Positions 23,870 to 36,022 of a DNA stretch of 64,000 nucleotides are shown here, one piece after another. The translations under genes and the position numbers were made by a program. Below the pieces are notes generated by a model, which was given only the letters and a program-made list of their open reading frames with translations, was not told where the DNA came from and made no database searches. The stretch covers positions 1,116,001 through 1,180,000 of the forward strand of contig JAJIRX010000567.1 in the NCBI GenBank assembly GCA_023853785.1, given 5' to 3'. This DNA is from Psilocybe azurescens (Eukaryota > Basidiomycota > Agaricomycetes > Agaricales > Agrocybaceae). The number at the start of each line of letters is the position of its first letter. Within the stretch, counting starts at the first letter, position 1.

Positions 23870-26014
23870 ATGGCGGATACCCATACAAGAAACTTATGTG
23901 TTGAGATCATACACTCACAGTTTGGTCCTCTGACTTCAGTAAGCTCTAACTGTCTTCTACAAGTTTCATTAACAAAGGCTTTTTTCATAGAAACTGGCTT
24001 CGGTTTTATTGAATCGTGGGCGTCTATCTCTCATCCAATTGGCCCGTTTTGCGGATCTCAAACCTCGAACTACTAGAGCCTGTGTCTTGGTTCTCGTCCA
24101 GCAAAACATCCTGTGGCATACGAAAGGAGATGACGGCACAGAAATGTTTGAAGTCAACGTCGATGACTGCATCATGCGCCTACGGTTTGGGAAGTTTGTC
24201 TGGTTAACCGACAAGATTTTCGGGAAAGAGGTTAGATGAATTGTCTTCTATAGCACGTATGGAAAAACTAATTATGTTACAGGCCGCAGATATTGTTCGA
24301 GTGATACTGGATCATGGGAAACTTAAGCCTCCGGACATCATGATACAACTTTCTGTATATGAACCCAAAAGTACGTCTTTCAGTCTTGTCATAGAGATTA
24401 TCCAGCAGCCAACTTCATTAGAAATTAAGCAGTACAGTTCAGCTCTCCATAAACTCGTTTCCGGAACATATCTAAAGCCTTCCACCATTCTTTCTCACCT
24501 CTCACCTCGTGACAAATGCATACAGTATGAAGCAGAGGAAAAGCGCAAGATCGTTGGCTTCCCGACCGCGAAGGAATTGCGTGAAGCGAAGGATGTAGCA
24601 CAGGCCAGGCTCAAAAGGGAGGAGGAAGAGGCTGAACAAGTAGGACTGGTAAGTCAATAGTCATTTCCTGTATGCAGAAATTTCTGACCAACTGTTAAGA
24701 AACGGAAAGCAAAAGATCAACCTGGGCCACGCTCTAATAAGGTACGGTCATGTTGCTCGAACTGCGCTTGGTTATAAGTAAGATATGGGCATCTATAGCG
24801 GAAAACCTCAGAGGACGAAGATGTTGTCAATGTGAGTCAATTCGCTACAAGTTTGAGCGCTCCGTAATCTAATTGCAATGCTAGGATGATGCCTACTTCA
24901 GGGTTAATTATGCAAGATTTGGTATCCATATACGAAACGCGGTAGGTCACACCTATCATTCTCGAACTGAGTGTTTACCAAATGCCAGATGATAGAACAG
25001 GCTGCCAAAGACAGATTCAACCTTGGTGCATCGATTGTTATCCAAGCAGCTTTGAAAGCGACCGAAAATTCTCAAGTTGATCTATCGGATTGCCGATCAC
25101 GTACGCCACAAACCATACATTTTAATTTTAAATGTCTGACGAACGACAGCGCCCACTTCTGTATCCAACATTGCCGTGCATATACCTGAAGATGCAGATC
25201 TGGCTTCTGGCCTCGTTTACCCTTCCAAAAATGTGCCCAATCTAACATGTGTCAAGGATTATCTGGGCATGTTAGCTTCTGCTGATAATCCTACACCTGA
25301 AGGACGAGCTTCGTCTTTTGTTTCTTATTCGTCTTCAAAAATTCAAGTTGAATTCGAGATTATCGGACGAAGATTGCGACAGGAAATTGTGGAAGCTGTT
25401 GCACGAGACAAACATGGTCCTGAGGGTGTCAGGATATTACGGTTGCTTTCTACAACCGGCAAGATGGATGAAAAACAGGTTAGCCACTTTCACTGTTTAT
25501 CGGCATTTTTCTTATGTACCTGGACTTTAGATATCCAAGATTGTCATGATTGCCCCTAAGGATGTCAGGCCTCTACTTGTTGCGTTGTCCACGGATTCGT
25601 TGATTTCCACTCAAGAAGTGCCCAAAAGTGCTGATCGTAATCCAGCGCGAACATTCTATCTGTGGTGTGTTTTAATTCGACATATTTCTAAGAGTTTTAC
25701 GCAGTGTCATACTTTTTCTAGGTATGTCGACCTCCAGAAGGCCTATCAGGTGATTTTTGGGCAACGTCTACAAGACATTATTCAACATCGCCGCTCGACG
25801 TAGATCTGAGCGGGAAAATAGTGAAGTTTCCGTGGTTCTACAGAAAAGGGAGAGGAGTGACGTGAGTCAAGATGAGAGCTTGCTGACAAGGTTAGAGCGG
25901 GAAATATTGAAAGAATGGGAATTGAAAGAGGAGAAGCTGACTATTTTAGAGATGCGAGTGGAAGAGGTCGTATTTTTGCTGAAAGATCTCGGCAGTTATA
26001 AACAAGAACCATAA
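23870..26014 (+). CDS. RPC82: RNA polymerase III subunit RPC82 / RPC3
   Basis: This subunit of the C82-C34-C31 subcomplex acts in promoter opening during tRNA and 5S rRNA gene transcription. It starts MADTHTRNLCVEIIHSQFG. After the first intron it reads LLNRGRLSLIQLARFADLK and VLVQQNILWHTKGDDGTEMF. Winged-helix blocks follow: HGKLKPPDIMIQLSV, then EFEIIGRRLRQEIVEAVA and GPEGVRILRLLSTTGKMDEK. An ISKIVMIAPKDVRPLLVAL block comes later. The C-terminus is a coiled coil (LTRLEREILKEWELKEEKLT). The T5 at 25754-25758 has one base too many; with T4 the text reads AYQVILGNVYKTLFNIAARR, as expected. Neighbouring exons are in frame. Confidence 0.9.
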
Positions 26015-26318
26015 TATTACACTGTAGCAGGCAAACCCTGACAAACCTTCATTTTCTCGGTTCATCTGTAATTGTGCTATTCAGACATTGTTTTAGCAGT
26101 GGATATGACCTTCACATGCAAGTCGATGATCAGCGCTAGCGGTCAACAGATGGTATAAATATAGCTCAGTCTAGATCTTGGTGTCATAATTTTTCAAATT
26201 CAAATTTAAACTCCGATACAATTGTGACCCTTGATGTATTATGAAGCGCGTCTGGCACAGACGTGACTTAACCTCCACCTTTCGACGCGTTGTTGCACTT
26301 TCACTGCTCCTAGCGTCA
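26015..26318. promoter_or_regulatory. Intergenic RPC82 / SPT16
   Basis: These 304 bases separate two genes on the same strand. An upstream in-frame ATG at 26241 could extend SPT16 by 26 residues, but homology favours 26319. No named motif was seen. Confidence 0.4.
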
Positions 26319-29300
26319 ATGGCTGACACGCAATTAAATAAAACTGCATTCGCAGCTCGAGTAAAGCGAATCTACGACTCCTGGACAGTACGTCTATCAG
26401 AATATGTTGGTCATTGTGCTTTGTTAATAGTTCTACGTTATTAGAATGCTCAACAAGATGAAGATTACGAATCGATATCGGACGTGGACGCCCTATTCCT
26501 CATAGCAGGAGACCCTACATCTGACGAGGAACCAATGCGTAAAGGGTCCTGCTTCCAGGTATGCCTCCGCCTTACGGAGACCAGATATCGTGTTGCTGAA
26601 TCATAACTTTTAGCAATGGCTTCTTGGTTACGAATTTCCCTCTACCCTGTTTCTATTCCAGAAAAACAAGATCTCAATTCTGTGCTCAGCTTCAAAAGGT
26701 AAGCTACCGTAATTCTTAATGTCTATATTTTGCGTTTACCACCTGCTTTCAGCGAAGATACTGTCCCAGATTGAAAACGCTGTGAAATCGATTAATATTG
26801 AGATTCTAGCTCGTCCAAAAGGGAAAGACGTAGCCAGCGATGCCCTTCCTAAGTTCCTGGCGGCATACACCTCCGCCAAACGAGTTGGTTCACTCATCAA
26901 GGAGTCGCCATCCGGCAAACTTGTCTCGGAATGGCAAGGTCTTGTCAATGAGTCACCATCCAAGCCAGAACTTGTGGATGTGGCTCCAGCCATCTCGGCT
27001 CTTCTGGCTGTAAAGGATGAAGAGGAATTAGTAAGCGAGCGGTCTACCATCAGTTTCTTGATGTCGTCTCAATCAAGTTCTACAGAAATGGACTCAAACT
27101 GCAGCAAATTTGACTTCCACCCTTCTCAAATATCATGTGGCACTGAAGCTGGAGTCGATTTTGGACAAGGAATCGAAGATTACTCATGATATGCTAGCTG
27201 CTCAAATCGAGACTCGGCTGGGTTCTGGAGAGGGGAGTACAGCAAAAGGTCCTGATATGAAGGTGTGGAGTAAGGGCAAAGGTCTCGAAAATGTGAGCGG
27301 CACCGTCGTTCGAGTTCTCCTTATTTTGTTAATCATCATTTCAAAGATTGATTGGCCTTCCGTCGAATTCTGCTACCCTCCCATTATCATCTCAAAGTCG
27401 TCGAAATCTGGATATGACCTAAGATACACAGTGGAATCTTCAGACGATAATATTGCACACAAAGGCGTATTCTTAGTCGCCTTCGGTATGCGTTATAGGT
27501 CATATAGCACCAATATTGGCCGAACTTTCATTGTGGACCCCAATCCTGTGAGTCATCATTTATCCAGTTGTCTTAGTGCGCTCCCGTAACAATTTTTTTT
27601 AGGACCAAGAAGCTCAGTACAATTTGTTGCTGTCTCTGCAATCAGAACTGCTGTCGTTTATGAAAGACGGAGTTTCGACGCGTGATGCGTACCAACATGC
27701 ATTGACATACATCAAGAACCATATGCCTGATTTGGAGAAGTTCTTTGTCAAGAACATCGGTTTCGCTGTAAGTACCATCTCTCGTAAATCACACGTTGCA
27801 CTCTTTGCTAATACTTCGGTAGACTGGCATAGAATTCCGCGATGCTGGGTACATTCTTTCTCCGAAGAACAACCGCTATTTGAGAAAAAACATGATCCTC
27901 AATCTGAGCCTCGGATTTTCTGGGCTCACTGACAGTTCCGGTCAAAAGTAAACGTTTCGCGACTGTGCCATCACTAAATACTAATGCAATATTGTCCCAG
28001 GTATGCCTTGAACCTTGTTGATACAATCAAGGTTGAAGCTGGAAAATCGTCTCTGATGACCGACGGGATAAAGTCGCCCAAAGACACACTTTTCTTCCCT
28101 GACTCCTGATAGCGACGAAGAAAAGCAAAAAAAAGCCGCTAAGAAGGCGGCATCTGCTCCATTGAAAAATGGTACGCCCATAAAACAGAAAACAGTGGGA
28201 GGAAAGGTCCTTCGCAATCAAACGCGTCGGGCGGTTCAGGATGAAGTCCATCAGACTGCACTAGCCAAGCTAATCGAACATCAGCGGGAATTGCACGAGA
28301 ATCTTCAAACTCAAGGACTGGCCAAATTCTCAGAAGATGGAGGAGGTTCGAGTGGGAAGGAGGGCAAAGGTTGGAAAAAGTTCCAAAGTTATAAAGGAGA
28401 GGGTGCTTTACCTAGCGAAGTCGACAGGCTAAGGGTACATTCTCGCTGATTCTCCAATCGTTTTACTCGCTAACCTTTCTTCAGATCGTGGTTGACCGCA
28501 AAGCCCAGACTGTTGTTCTACCCATCCATGGATTTGCAGTTCCGTTCCATATTAATACCATCAAGAACGCCAGCAAAAGCGACGAAGGAGAATTCACTTA
28601 TCTGCGTATCAACTTCCAGACTCCTGGCCAGTTAGCAGGGAAGAAAGAGGACACTGTAAGTTGCCCTACAACAAAATATGTGATCTCATCTCATCTGTGT
28701 GATATAAGCCCTTTGAAGATCCGGAGGCTACCTTCATACGTTCCGTCTCTTACCGCTCACCAGATGGGCACCGTTTGGACAACACCGTGAAGCAGATCAA
28801 CGATCTCAAGAAAGAAGCGAACAAACGAGAGCAGCAAAAGAAGGAGATGGCTGATGTTATCGAGCAGGGAAGTTTGGTGGAGATCAAAGGCAGGCGTCCC
28901 ATCAAAATGCCCGAGGCATTTATTCGCCCTGCCCTTGATGGCAAACGATTGCCCGGAGAAGTGGAAATTCATCAAAATGGCATACGTTATCAGTCTATGG
29001 GTTCACAGAAAGTTGGTCAGTGAAGAAATTTAACTTCGGAGCTTTGATGCCCCTTAACCTTCTCTTCCCATCCAGATATATTGTTCAGCAACATCAAACA
29101 TCTCTTTTTCCAACCATGCGACCATGAACTCTTGGTCATCGTTCACCTTCATCTTAAAGCACCCATAATGATTGGCAAGAAAAAGGCCTTTGTATGTGCC
29201 ATACCTCACTTTTATGCAATCGAGTCTCACAAAATCATCAGGATGTACAATTCTTTCGTGAAGCAACGGATGTGCAGTTCGATGAAACTGGAAACCGCAA

Positions 29301-30432
29301 ACGTAAACATCGTTATGGTGATGAAGACGAAATTGAGATGGAACAACAAGAGAGAAAACGTAGAGCTCTTCTCAACAAAGAGATCAAAGCCTTTGCGGAA
29401 AAAATTGCTGAGGCTGCATCAACCTCAGTTCGTTATTACCTTCGATAACTATTTGCCAAAACTGACGGTTTGTATAGAACGGTGATACTCTGGAATTAGA
29501 TGTTCCATTCAGAGAATTGTCATTCGAGGGTGTGCCATTCCGCACAAGCGCTCGATTACAGCCAACCACGGAATGTTTGGTTCATCTCACTGATCCTCCC
29601 TTCTTGGTGGTCACTCTGTCGGAAATCGAGATTGCCTCGCTGGAGCGTGTCCAATATGGGTTGAAGCAGTTTGATTTGGTGTTTATTTTCAAAGATTTCA
29701 CCAAAGCTCCCCTGCATATCAACTCAATTCAAAGCTCCCAAATGGACGACGTTAAGAATTGGTTGGAGTACGTGCTTCTACTTTTACGACTTGTGTTGCA
29801 ACCTCTAATCAACCATCCAGTTCTGTGGATATTCCTATGAGCGAAGGACCCGTCAATTTGAATTGGGGCCCCATTATGAAACATATAAATGAAAGTCCGT
29901 TCGAGTTCTTCCAACAGGGTGGCTGGTCCTTCCTCGGTGGTGCTGGTGGAGTTGAGGTTAGTGTCGCAACAGTGATGTTCAACGTCTGCGATCCGGATCT
30001 AATAAAAACTTGCAGAGCGAGAATTCTGACGCATCAGATACGGAATCAGACTTCGAAGCTGACCCCGAAGAGTTGGCAGCAAGCTATAGCAGTGATGATG
30101 AAAGTGACTACGGTGACTCGGATGCTAGCGGGTCAGATGAAAGTGGATCTGACTTTGGCGGAGGAGATGATAGTGACGAAGGTTGGTGCTATAGTTTTTT
30201 TTTTTTACTTCATCTCATTTCTGTCATAGGTGACGATTGGGATGAACTTGAAAGAAAGGCAGCAAAATGTAAGTTCCGGTCCCATTCAACATTTGGCTAA
30301 TTTTGACAAATCATCTTCCCAGCTGATCAAAAGAGAGTTGATGGAAAGAAAGCTGGATCTGATGATTCAGAGGACGAACGCCCCAAAAAGTCTAACGGGA
30401 AGACGAACGGGAAGAGTAAGACCAAGCGCTGA
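26319..30432 (+). CDS. SPT16: FACT complex subunit SPT16
   Basis: SPT16 is the large subunit of the histone chaperone FACT, which handles nucleosomes during transcription and replication. The start [20 protein letters not shown] is chosen by family over the upstream ATG. An aminopeptidase-like N-terminal domain includes [17 protein letters not shown] and [20 protein letters not shown]. Then come the Spt16 middle region ([60 protein letters not shown]), the PH-like region ([19 protein letters not shown]) and an acidic Asp/Ser tail ending KSKTKR. The C3 at 28097-28099 has one base too many: removal restores [17 protein letters not shown]. At least fifteen exons were traced. Confidence 0.94.
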
Positions 30433-30597
30433 TTCTCTACTCTCCTTACACGATTTTCCACATGTTGACTTACAGATTGTATATATACCATTGATCTCCT
30501 TTTAAATTGTGATAATAATGTGCTATACTGCTTTTACTTACACTTTCGCTGCAAGTATTATATGTTTGAGATTCATCAAGATACTCGACAACAATAA

Positions 30598-31677
30598 TCA
30601 AGCCAGTATTCCATCCCTCCAAATAGCGACACCCATTACAGCTGCGCCAAAACCGACGACGGGAATAGCAATGGCATACCAGAAGAGGATTGAGACAACT
30701 TGCTTAACGTTATTTGCGAACCACAGCAGGGCTAACGCCGTCGCTGAGTAGGCGATTATAACGTCCCACTTCAAAAAGTCCAAAAGATGGTTATTAATGT
30801 CTTTGGAAGGATGAAGCGCCAACGCTGACGGCAGGAGCAACGACTTTATAGCGGCAAAGTCATTCCTTATTGGCCACAAGGTAGATATGTGCATTGAGGA
30901 TGATACTATGAAAAGTCCTAAATAAAGAGCCTGCATAGTGGCGATTCCGGATTGTGAATGTTTGGATGATGGCCTGAACTGGAGATGGGCTAGTTGGGCG
31001 ACGGAGACGTATAGCGGATACAATTGCCAAATTGCTGTTACATGAGCATCGCCCAAGATGAGCATGGCTACTGAAGGGACCACTGCGCCAATAATGACGC
31101 CAAATATAATGGCTTCCGCTTCTGCTTGGGTAAACGAATGGACTTTGGAGGTGCGCTGTACTCTGGTTCCTTCTGCGAGGATGAAGGCAAGCCAGTAGAG
31201 AGGAAACATGATGCCGACGGTCGCAATTTGGCTAAGAAGACCCCAAATAACTGGATAGAGTATGAAACGGCTTTGGCCCAGTCTATAAGCCTCCAGTAGC
31301 GGAAGTGTTATCAGTGGGCCGCTAATTCCAATAGCATACGAGAGGAAGGAAAGGGAGGTGGGAGATTCCATGATGTTGTGGAAAAAAGTGACAAGGGGAC
31401 AGAGTGCCCTGTCGAGGCCTCCGAAGCCAGTATAATCTATGCGGTAGGTGGTGGGGACAGAGCTCGCAGAGGGCAGACAGTGTTCGCGCAATTGTAGATC
31501 CATGCCGGCTGCCTTGAAACGCCCAAACATGGTGGACACTGAAAGGGCAGTCAAGGAAGGGAATACAACGAGAGCTAATATAAGCCCTATAATGATGCAG
31601 TTAGGATTACTTTCAAAGACGGATCCACGTAGTTGTACTTGCCACGGGCTTTTGTTTTCTGGGACATCGTATAGCAA
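30598..31677 (-). CDS. Polytopic membrane protein, paralogue 1, unknown
   Basis: This is a single-exon gene of 359 codons, unusual in this intron-rich window. About eight hydrophobic segments are visible. They include CIIIGLILALVVFPSLTAL, YPVIWGLLSQIATVGIMFPL, AIIFGVIIGAVVPSVAMLIL and WYAIAIPVVGFGAAVMGVAI. The protein ends AIWRDGILA. The second paralogue is at 34805-35877. Shared features are a Y-TG-(F/L)-GLD-A motif, AEAI(I/L)F before a membrane helix, W-Q-(L/I)-YP, FLKWD, and the C-terminal AxWRDGIL. I do not recognise the family. Membrane proteins of this size occur in fungal terpenoid gene clusters (AtmA/PaxA type), but I cannot show relatedness. It diverges from BMT2. Confidence 0.8.
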   Translation of the reverse strand: MLYDVPENKSPWQVQLRGSVFESNPNCIIIGLILALVVFPSLTALSVSTMFGRFKAAGMDLQLREHCLPSASSVPTTYRIDYTGFGGLDRALCPLVTFFHNIMESPTSLSFLSYAIGISGPLITLPLLEAYRLGQSRFILYPVIWGLLSQIATVGIMFPLYWLAFILAEGTRVQRTSKVHSFTQAEAEAIIFGVIIGAVVPSVAMLILGDAHVTAIWQLYPLYVSVAQLAHLQFRPSSKHSQSGIATMQALYLGLFIVSSSMHISTLWPIRNDFAAIKSLLLPSALALHPSKDINNHLLDFLKWDVIIAYSATALALLWFANNVKQVVSILFWYAIAIPVVGFGAAVMGVAIWRDGILA

Positions 31678-31839
31678 AGTCAGTGGGGAAAGTGTTATTG
31701 AAGGCGCTTTGTTGTGGTTCCAACTGAACTGACTGGCATGATGGGCATTGGGTGGGCCGCATCGAATGATGACGGCAAGTTGACGGAAACGGTGCTTACG
31801 TTTGACATTTCCTCCTTACAAGTTACGATTACCTATGCT
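31678..31839. promoter_or_regulatory. Divergent promoter, membrane paralogue 1 / BMT2
   Basis: Only 162 bases separate the two start codons. The BMT2 frame stays open upstream of its chosen ATG (to about 31714), so a longer N-terminus is formally possible. Confidence 0.45.
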
Positions 31840-32897
31840 ATGCCAAAGGCCCGAGCCAGGAAACGAAAGCTGCCCATCATCTCTGAAGCAGTCGTCAAAT
31901 CCAATAGTACTTCGATTGCAGCTCAGTCATGCAGGAATACCATTCGAAAATATCATGTTCTCATGAAACGTCGTACACAGCTTGAACAGGACCCTCAGGA
32001 ACATAAGCGCGATTTGGCTGAAATAGACCGTCAAATAACAGATCTTGGAGGTCTGGAACGGTACCAGCAGCTTTCTTCCCTGGGTCAACAGGAAGAAAGA
32101 GGTGGCGGAAGCGAGAAGATATTTATCAAATGGCTTAAAGAATTAAATTTGCATCGTAGGTCTGAGACCAGTGGAAAACTACGGTAGGTCTCTCTTTTGT
32201 TCTTTATATTTTACTCTCTGATTGATTCTTTTCTTTTCGAACAGCCTACTTGAAGTCGGTGCTCTCAAGCCCGATAATTATCAGCACCATTCTTCATGGG
32301 TTGAATGGATGCCAATTGATCTACGTTCTCGGCATCCGAGTATAACTGAGCAAGATTTCCTTCTCTTGGATCAAAAGGAACATCAAAACAAATGGGATGC
32401 TATAAGCCTTAGCCTGGTCTTGAACTTCGTGCCAATGCCAACTGACCGAGGTGAGTTACTGAACCTTTATGATGACCGTCGCTAACTGTGAGGCTAACAC
32501 TGTCTTTCGAAGGTCGAATGCTTCAGCTGGCTTACAATTTCTTGCTTCCCGATGGCTTTCTTTTTCTGGCTGTATGTTCTTGCCCTGTCTTTTATGACAC
32601 GCATGCTTATAACGATCGTAGCTCCCTCTACCCTGCATTGCCAATTCTCGATATGTAACCTTTGACCATCTAAAAGCTCTCATGGAATCAATAGGGTTCA
32701 TCGAAATACGGGAGCGATGGCGGAAAAATGGCAAAATGGGCTATTGGCTGTACCAGAAGAAATCTCCGCCTCCTCTTTCTTCACGGACGTCGCAATCCTT
32801 CGCAAAGAAAGTGGTACTCCGTACAGGCAACAGGAACAACTTTGTTATAATCCTGGACCCTTCCGTTCAGACTACTCAATCCAGCAACCCACCATAG
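31840..32897 (+). CDS. BMT2: 25S rRNA adenine-N1 methyltransferase BMT2
   Basis: BMT2 methylates an adenine (m1A) of large-subunit rRNA in the nucleolus. The start MPKARARKRKLPIISEAVV is followed by a helical region with CRNTIRKYHVLMKRRTQLEQ. The Rossmann-type core has RLLEVGALKPDNY and WVEWMPIDLRSRHPSITEQD. The family hallmark DAISLSLVLNFVPMPTDRG follows. Later blocks are GRMLQLAYNFLLPDGFLFLA and KNGKMGYWLYQKK. Introns are at about 32187-32245, 32450-32511 and 32573-32621. The frame is intact. It is co-directional with the dehydrogenase gene that follows. Confidence 0.9.
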
Positions 32898-33473
32898 GAA
32901 AAGAATTACTGCTGCTCATAACGCCACGGGAAGCGGAACTCACAAGTCAATGTTCTGCTTAACTGTGAGTACCTATAGTCAGCATCAGATTGAATACACC
33001 TCGTTCGACCCGTGTCACGAATGGCCTCGACGCGATTGGGAGACCCTCGACACAAATATTGGTCATGAGCTTCAAGACGCACACCTGAAAAACTGTACTT
33101 TCCGCTCCTAATCATGTGCAATATCACAGATGCCCTTTAGCTATGCATAACGAACCCATTGTATCTACTCAATTGTGAATACCTCGCTATTATACTTTAC
33201 TAGATCCTTTTGTAGTAACACAATTTGAACCCAGTATGCGCTCAAATCCAACCCGAGTTACCCTGAATCAGAATATATATCCTTTGGGTGAGTATAGCCG
33301 GCCCACATGACAGGCCGGAACTTGACCTAGAAAACACTCTCGTCCGACAACACTTCGATGATGCTTGGACTTTATTTGATTCAAGAACAACGCTTTAAGA
33401 CCTCTCCATTACCATCGACTTACGCCTGATATCAGAATCACTGCTATAGACTTATATTGTGGCGGCCACTGCA
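32898..33473. other. Intergenic, upstream of 3-hydroxyisobutyrate dehydrogenase
   Basis: These 576 bases lie between two co-directional genes. Short ORFs on both strands show nothing recognisable. I see no repeat or RNA gene. Confidence 0.4.
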
Positions 33474-34751
33474 ATGCGATCTTCTTTGAGAGCTATGCAG
33501 GCATTGAGCCATGGGATAGCCCGATCCCATAGTACCAGCTTCATCGGGCTCGGACAAATGGGATACCAGATGGCCAATAACTTGTTCTCGAAACAATATA
33601 TCCAAGATAACAACACGCAGTTTGTGGTCTGTGATACGAACCCGGATGCTGCGAACTCGTTCTGCACGAGTTTCACGAGCAATTACCCCAGTGCTGTCAT
33701 TTTGTGTGCAGAGGCCCCTGAACAGTGCGTTGCCTTTGATTAGTGCTCGTCCTAAGGCTTATATTGGCTATATTTCTCGTATTATAGGGCTACATTAATG
33801 TCGAGCAGGATTATAACTATGCTTCCCTCTTCTCCCCAAGTCAAGAGCGTCTACTTTGGCTCGATCATACCGACTTTGAAGAAGTTGAAAGAGGATCCGT
33901 CACTATCACAAGATACTCTCTGTATCGACTCGACAACTCTGGATGTGAACGTCGCCCGAGATGTCGCAGCAGAGGTAGTCGCTCTGGGTGCACAAATGGT
34001 AGACGCGCCGGTGTCTGGTGGTATGCCCTAAATCCTCATGAGTCTGGAATGTACTGACTCGAGCACCTACCCTGACGCTCACCGTCCATTTTCAGGGGTT
34101 ACTGGAGCAACTGCTGGCACGCTATCATTCTTAGTAGGTGGTCCTGAAGAAACCCATCAACTTGCGCTTCCCATCCTATCTTATATGGGCGCACGTATCA
34201 TACACTGTGGACCATCAGGTGCTGGATTAGCTGCCAAAATATGCAACAATGTAAAGTCGGTCAACCTTTCAATTGGCAAACGAGAACCTGATATTTCTTT
34301 TCACTCTTAGTTGGTCCTAGGTGTCGAACAAATTGTTGTCGCTGAAGCAATGCTTTTAGGACAGAAACTGGGCTTAGATTCCGCTGTTCTTGCCTCTGTA
34401 ATTAATAGCAGTACTGGGGGATGCTGGGCATCCTCGGTTAATAATCCTGTACCTTCCTCGCTTCCTGGTAAATCACCTCCTTGCGAAAGGGATTATGAGG
34501 GCGGCTTTGCCACCAGTCTCATGCTGAAGGTTAGCCATCTATAACATTAGTGATTCAAAAGCACATGAAGTTTATGTTATTGATCATAGGACATGGGACT
34601 TGCAAGTAATGTTGCTGAGCAGCAGGGCAGTCCCCTGCCACTGGGCGAAGCTGCAAAAGAGATATATTCCAGGATTATTAAAGAGAAGCCCGAATTATCT
34701 ACAAAGGATTTCTCGTCTGTCTATCGGTTCTTGAAAGATCAAGCACGGTAG
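33474..34751 (+). CDS. 3-hydroxyisobutyrate dehydrogenase, mitochondrial
   Basis: This NAD-dependent enzyme oxidises 3-hydroxyisobutyrate to methylmalonate semialdehyde in valine catabolism. The ATG at 33474 begins a basic, serine-rich presequence (MRSSLRAMQALSHGIARSHS). The nucleotide-binding motif is FIGLGQMGYQMANNLF. The substrate-binding DAPVSGG is completed across an intron. GPSGAGLAAKICNN carries the catalytic lysine region. NSSTGGCWASSVNNPVP and GGFATSLMLKDMGLASN are further family blocks. Introns are at about 33725-33787, 34021-34095, 34252-34310 and 34528-34589. The frame is intact. Its stop is 53 bp from the stop of the converging second membrane paralogue. Confidence 0.92.
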
Positions 34752-34804
34752 GCCGTACTCAGTACATACATATAAATATTATCGGATTTAAAATCGGTAT
34801 TTAC

Positions 34805-35877
34805 CTACTCAAGGTGAAGAGACCCCTCATCCTTCGATAGAATGCCATCTCTCCACATTGCCAAACCCATTACAGAAGCTCCGATTCCAATGACAGGGGA
34901 TGATACCGCATACCACAATGCCATGACAATAAGTTGGTACAGGCTATGAGCCGACCACAGCGAAGACAGAGCTGCGGCAAAGTATCCGAGCAAGAAATCC
35001 CATTTCAAGAAATGAAGGACTATAAGCCTAAGGGTCGCGGAGGGTTCGAGAGGCGTTGTTGAGGGTATAAATAATGCTTTGAGAGCGGGTATGTCCCAGA
35101 AGAGAGGCCATACGAGTATGATGTGAGTCAGAGAGGCCACGGCGAAGCATGCAATGTATATGAAGCGCATGAGAGAATATCCTGACTGGAATGTTTGGGA
35201 TGGCGGTCGGAATATCAAGTAGACATGTTGAGCAACTAATATGAACACTGGATATATTTGCCATAGCCATGTTACATTGGGATCGAGCATGTAGACCATG
35301 TCGATGGAAGGGATAACACCCCCAATAACCATGGCGAATAAAATGGCTTCGGCGTCAGCTCTTGTGATGGAGGGGATGGCTTGTCGAAGACGCCCTTGGG
35401 ATGTCAATACCCATAAGAGAGAATAAATCGGATAGGTCAGGCCGTAGGAGAAAATCTGAGTAAGCATAAGCCAGATTGTAGGATATGCGAGTGGATCCCG
35501 GAATCTCCGTTGATTTCGATTAAGGATGGTTAGTAAGGCGTAAGGCGCGCCTGCCCCAGTAAAATAGGAAATGATGGGTATGTGGGTCTGGTTTTGCGGA
35601 ACGATGACAGAGTGGAAAACGGCGACGTAGTTGCATATCTGGGCATCAAGCCCGGGCAGACCTGTGTAAGACAGACGGAATGACAAGGAGGTGGGATCCT
35701 GAAGTTGGCATTGGGGGCCAGTTTGTGTCCCATTTGTGCGTGGTCAGCATGGACATAGAGGAAGCGGTGGGCAATGAGGGTGAGAGGGACAAATAAAATA
35801 AATGGCAAGACATAATCTATATCGCGGAAATCAAAATGAGCGGGTTGAGGGTTATATTAAGACGCACTCTTGAACAT
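34805..35877 (-). CDS. Polytopic membrane protein, paralogue 2, unknown
   Basis: This is a diverged copy of the protein at 30598-31677. The main frame (34805-35686) reads SFRLSYTGLPGLDAQICNY, then YPTIWLMLTQIFSYGLTYPI, ADAEAILFAMVIGGVIPSID and GIGASVMGLAMWRDGIL. The N-terminal membrane helix (LPFILFVPLTLIAHRFL) lies in another frame. It joins the rest if T3 at 35733-35735 gains one base. A further short-by-one site near 35818-35822 links it to LNITLNPLILISAI. With both repaired it aligns with paralogue 1 along its length. The start at 35877 is a guess. No introns are needed. It may instead be a decayed copy, but similar errors in essential neighbours argue against that. Confidence 0.68.
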
Positions 35878-36022
35878 GACGGACCCAAAAGTGAAGGGCA
35901 GTTTCCAATCTCGGAGCAGAGCAAGCCTTAAATGGATGTTTGCAATGCTTACATAAGCCAGTGATGGATACCTGGCCTGTCCAAGTTTTGGGCAACACAA
36001 AGTTGGATCGTCTAGAGTCGTC

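Noticed and set aside
34805..35877. Second membrane paralogue as a pseudogene
   Set aside because: Its frame breaks are the same single-base type found in essential genes, and the main frame shows no internal stops or large deletions.
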